In this document: positions 4,947-7,371 of the stretch, one piece after another | Layout of the letters: every line of letters begins with the position of its first letter | How positions within the stretch are numbered: the stretch's first letter is position 1 | Source: DASWJZ01 sp964440525 | GTDB lineage: Bacteria; Pseudomonadota; Alphaproteobacteria; Rhizobiales; Afifellaceae | DNA: 7,371 nucleotides | Direction of reading: 5' to 3' | NCBI GenBank assembly: GCA_964440525.1 | Contig: CAYTTC010000131.1 | Location: 1-7,371 of the forward strand | Program-made: the position numbers and the translations under genes | Notes under the pieces: generated by a model | What the model was told of the DNA's origin: nothing | The model's database searches: none | The model's input: only the letters and a program-made list of their open reading frames with translations

Positions 4947-6256
4947 CAGGCGACCATGAGATCGTCGAGCTCGGAATAGTCGGGCAGCTCCCGTTCAATG
5001 GCCCGGCCGTTTCTGACAACGATCCGGTCCGATTCGGGCCGCGACAACAGCTCGGTCCACGAGCGGCCGCGAAAGATGATGAAATCGGCGGATGCGCCCG
5101 GCGTGAGGCGGCCGAAGTTTTCGAGCCCCATGATCTCGGTGGGCGAGGCGGCGATCGCGGCCGGCCAGTCGCCAAAGGGATGGTCGAGATGCAGGATGCG
5201 GGTCGCCTCGCGGAAGACTTCCAGCATGTCGAGGTCGCCGTAGGCGTAAAAGGGATCGCGCGTGTTGTCGGAGGCGATGGCCACCTTGATGCCGCGCGCC
5301 TGCATCTCGTGCACGAGGGTCACGCCGCGCCAGCGCGGCGTGGTGCCGTCGGTGCGGCGGTCCTGCAGATAGAGATTGCAGAGCGGCAGGCTGACGACGG
5401 AGACGCCGGCCTTCGCCACCTTGTCGAGCGTTTTCCGCGCGGCGTCGTCGGCCTGTCGCGCGATCGAGCAGCAATGCCCGACGAGCACACGGCCCCGAAA
5501 ACTGTTGCGGATGACCGCCTCGGCGATGCGGTCGAGGCCAACCGCGTTCGGATCGCCGGTTTCGTCGGCATGAAAATCGAGGTCGAGCCCGCGTTCGGCG
5601 GCGGCGCGTACGACCGTATCGAGCAGCGCATCGACGTCGGGAACAATGAAGGTAACGCAGCCGAGCACGCCCTTCGCGGCGGCGACGCGGTCGGCGAGCG
5701 CTGCGAACCAGTTTTGGTCGCGCACCTGCTCGATGGTGATGAGCGAGACGCCCTGCAGTGCGATCCTGCCCTCCCAACGCGCCCGTACTGCCTCAAAAAC
5801 GGGCCAGGAAATCGTCTCTTGCGGCGCAAGTGAATCGAGATGCGTCCGGAGCGCCGCGGTGCCGTGCGCGTAGGCTGAGCGGAGCGAGAATTCCATGCGG
5901 CGTTCGACGTCCTTTGCGCTCCAGCGGCTGACGCGATCGCGACCCACGGCGTCGAGCGCCGACAGGAACGTGCCGTCGGGATTGGGCATGCGCGGCCAGA
6001 TGTGGCCCTTGTCGATATGGGTGTGGCAATCGACGAAGGCGGGAAAAATCATCCGCCCGGCAAGGCCGATCGCACCTGGCTCAGCCTTGTCCGCGGATGG
6101 GGTGATGCTTTCGATGCGGCCCTCGCCGACCGAAAAGTCGACCAGTGCGAGGCCGTCCCCGTCGGGCTGGAATGCGTCGCCGCCGGCGAGCACGGCCGGA
6201 ATGCGCGCTTGCGCCAAGCGATAGGCCCCGCGCTCAGGGATCCGCAGTTCGGCCAT
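4946..6256 (-). CDS. Metal-dependent amidohydrolase, cytosine-deaminase-like
   Basis: This 436-residue protein is an amidohydrolase-superfamily TIM barrel closest in pattern to cytosine deaminase (CodA). The metal and catalytic residues can be placed: His78 and His80 in DCHTHIDKGH, His229 and Glu232 in FHADET, His261 in GHCCS, and Asp330 in ASDNTRDPF. They match the spacing of CodA His61/63, His214/Glu217, His246 and Asp313. It should therefore be an active hydrolase that removes an amino group or opens an amide or cyclic amidine. The CodA residue after the catalytic Asp (Asp314, which shapes pyrimidine specificity) is Asn331 here, so free cytosine is not the safe prediction. The start ATG follows the permease stop by three bases, and the stop overlaps the FAD oxidase start (TGATG). 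The adjacent importer suggests it takes the imported compound first. It has no signal peptide and is cytoplasmic. Confidence 0.85.
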   Translation of the reverse strand: MAELRIPERGAYRLAQARIPAVLAGGDAFQPDGDGLALVDFSVGEGRIESITPSADKAEPGAIGLAGRMIFPAFVDCHTHIDKGHIWPRMPNPDGTFLSALDAVGRDRVSRWSAKDVERRMEFSLRSAYAHGTAALRTHLDSLAPQETISWPVFEAVRARWEGRIALQGVSLITIEQVRDQNWFAALADRVAAAKGVLGCVTFIVPDVDALLDTVVRAAAERGLDLDFHADETGDPNAVGLDRIAEAVIRNSFRGRVLVGHCCSIARQADDAARKTLDKVAKAGVSVVSLPLCNLYLQDRRTDGTTPRWRGVTLVHEMQARGIKVAIASDNTRDPFYAYGDLDMLEVFREATRILHLDHPFGDWPAAIAASPTEIMGLENFGRLTPGASADFIIFRGRSWTELLSRPESDRIVVRNGRAIERELPDYSELDDLMVA

Positions 6257-6259
6257 CGC

Positions 6260-7141
6260 TCAGTTCTCTCGCCTGACCGCGCTCTCGTGCCACTTCCTGA
6301 GGAGAAGGTACGAGAGGAGGCTGGTGGCGAAGAAGATCGCCACGCCAGTCATCGAAAGCAGCACCAGCGCCGCGAAGAGCCTGGGGATGTTCAAGCGGTG
6401 CTGCGCCTCGATCAGGCGGAAGGCGAGGCCGGAGTTTTCGCCGGCGGTGCCGGCCGCGAACTCCGCGACGACGGCGGCGATCAGCGCCAGCCCGCCGGCG
6501 ATCCTGAGGCCGGCCAGGAAGTAGGGGAGGGCGTTCGGAAGGCGGAGGTGGATCAGCGTCTGCCACCGGCCGGCCCCGTAGAGCTCGAAGAGATTCAGGA
6601 GATTGTGGTCCGTCGAGTGCAGGCCTTGCGCGGTGTTGGAGAGTATCGGGAAGAAGGCGACGAGCCAGGCGCAGATCAGAAGCGCCTGCCCCGTCGTGCT
6701 CGTGTAGATCAGGATGAGCGGGGCGATGGCGACGATCGGCGTGACCTGCAGGATCACCGCATAGGGAAAGAGCGCGAGCTCGATCCAGCGCGACTGCGCC
6801 ATCAAAATCGCCAGCGCGACGCCGGTGACGAGCGCAATGGCGAGCGCCAGGAACGTCGTGCGGAGCGTGATCAGCAGCGCCTTGCCGAGGATCGGCCAGT
6901 CGCTGACGAAGGCCTGGCCGATCCTGACGGGGCTCGGAAGGATGTAGTGGGGCACCTCCGCCACGGTCACATAGATCTGCCAGACCACCACCAGAAGCAG
7001 GAGCATGGTGATGGGTAGGGCGATTTGCACCACGCGGCTCGCGATGCCACTGCCCTCCGGCGCCCGCGCCTGGCGGTCGTTATCGGCCTCGACGGCGACC
7101 GGGACGACGGGTTCCAGCTTCTTCGTGCTGACGGCGTTCAA
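6260..7141 (-). CDS. ABC transporter permease, NitT/TauT/ThiX (SsuC-like) family
   Basis: A 293-residue inner-membrane protein with a hydrophilic N-terminus (1-35) and about six membrane segments (roughly 38-60, 88-115, 122-146, 150-170, 206-229, 256-282). The cytoplasmic coupling helix is seen at 186-206 (ELYGAGRWQTLIHLRLP...), a version of the EAA loop with the conserved Gly and L-P-x-A-x-P end. VAEFAAGTAGENSGL (225-239) is a further family motif. It forms the channel for an importer whose ATPase lies immediately upstream; the binding protein is presumably off the right edge. I chose the TTG at 7141, which overlaps the ATPase stop as TTGA and fits coupled translation. A longer frame from another TTG at 7192 would add 17 residues lying over the ATPase end and looks spurious. 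This subfamily carries sulfonates, nitrate, thiamine pyrimidines and aromatic acids, so substrate is open. Confidence 0.88.
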   Translation of the reverse strand: MNAVSTKKLEPVVPVAVEADNDRQARAPEGSGIASRVVQIALPITMLLLLVVVWQIYVTVAEVPHYILPSPVRIGQAFVSDWPILGKALLITLRTTFLALAIALVTGVALAILMAQSRWIELALFPYAVILQVTPIVAIAPLILIYTSTTGQALLICAWLVAFFPILSNTAQGLHSTDHNLLNLFELYGAGRWQTLIHLRLPNALPYFLAGLRIAGGLALIAAVVAEFAAGTAGENSGLAFRLIEAQHRLNIPRLFAALVLLSMTGVAIFFATSLLSYLLLRKWHESAVRREN

Positions 7142-7371
7142 TGCGGTCGCTCTCCCATCGCCTCGTGCAGCGCGTCGGAGGTCTGGCGGCAATTCTCGTT
7201 GTAGACGCTGGATGTGCGGAAATCGTCGTGGCGCGGATAAGGCGCGTCGATTGTGAGATCCTTGAAGACGCGGCCCGGGCGTCCGGCCATGACGACAATG
7301 CGCTCCGACAGATAAACCGACTCGAAGACCGAATGGGTGACGAAGATCACCGTCCAGCCGAAGCGCTCCCA
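7138..7371 (-). CDS. ABC transporter ATP-binding protein (C-terminal part, runs off right edge)
   Basis: The frame is open to the right edge and gives 77 C-terminal residues. The segment TVIFVTHSVFESVYLSERIV carries the switch (H-loop) histidine in VTHS and the acidic E-S-V-x-L-S motif that follows it in importer ATPases. VMAGRPGRVFKDLTIDAP comes next, with a tail containing PYPRHDDFRTSSVY. This C-terminal pattern is typical of the NitT/TauT/SsuB/ThiZ-type ATPases. Walker A, signature and Walker B motifs are beyond the edge, so the enzyme's completeness cannot be judged. Its stop overlaps the permease start (TTGA). It is the first gene of the leftward operon visible here; the operon promoter and, probably, the substrate-binding protein lie outside the window. 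Confidence 0.9.
   Translation of the reverse strand, partial: WERFGWTVIFVTHSVFESVYLSERIVVMAGRPGRVFKDLTIDAPYPRHDDFRTSSVYNENCRQTSDALHEAMGERPH

Noticed and set aside
6002..7018. Plus-strand open frame of 338 codons opposite the amidohydrolase start and permease
   Set aside because: The product is an implausibly charged Arg/Glu/Asp/Gln string created by the reverse complement of membrane-segment codons.
1..7371. Insertion sequences, CRISPR arrays, tRNA or rRNA genes, and riboswitches
   Set aside because: I looked for transposase motifs, terminal or regularly spaced repeats, and conserved RNA structure signatures and saw none. No direct repeats flanking the toxin-antitoxin module were found by eye.

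Overview
This GC-rich window (about two-thirds G+C by eye) looks like part of an alphaproteobacterial chromosome. A member of the Hyphomicrobiales (rhizobial/Bradyrhizobium-like group) is the best guess. The basis is the dense packing, the GTG/TTG starts, and an IclR + intradiol dioxygenase + ABC-importer gene set of the kind those bacteria carry. That taxonomic guess is inference; no rRNA or tRNA gene is present to anchor it.

Left block (1-2240): a divergent promoter region of about 200 bp (315-518) separates a leftward citrate-synthase-superfamily lyase (citryl-CoA lyase type, running off the left edge) from a rightward pair. The pair is a hydroxyquinol 1,2-dioxygenase-like intradiol dioxygenase followed, with no gap, by an IclR-family regulator. 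The divergent region holds a perfect 8-bp inverted repeat with a 5-nt centre (349-369) and a short TTGA-n-TCAA palindrome (386-394). Both are candidate operators for the IclR protein.

Middle (2244-2939): a compact type II toxin-antitoxin module in toxin-first order. A Gp49/RelE-superfamily (HigB-like) toxin overlaps an XRE/HTH antitoxin by ATGA. A perfect 9-bp inverted repeat sits directly before the toxin. The toxin has no visible Shine-Dalgarno, while the antitoxin has a near-consensus one.

Right block (2959-7371, all leftward): a tightly packed operon entering from the right edge. In transcription order it encodes an ABC ATPase (C-terminal part only), an ABC permease of the SsuC/TauC/ThiX type, a cytosine-deaminase-like amidohydrolase, an FAD-linked (VAO/GlcD-type) oxidase and a flavodoxin-fold NAD(P)H:quinone/FMN reductase. 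Junctions overlap or are within 3 nt, so translational coupling is likely. The operon converges on the toxin-antitoxin module with only 19 bp between stop codons.

Taken together, the metabolic genes suggest uptake and breakdown of an aromatic or N-heterocyclic compound. The importer brings it in, the amidohydrolase deaminates or opens it, the FAD enzyme oxidises it, the flavodoxin-like enzyme may reduce a quinone to the hydroquinone, the intradiol dioxygenase opens the ring, and the lyase may cleave a downstream acyl-CoA. The individual families are recognisable, but I do not recognise this combination as a named pathway, and the substrate cannot be read from the sequence. The usual hydroxyquinol partners (maleylacetate reductase, flavin monooxygenase) are not in the window.
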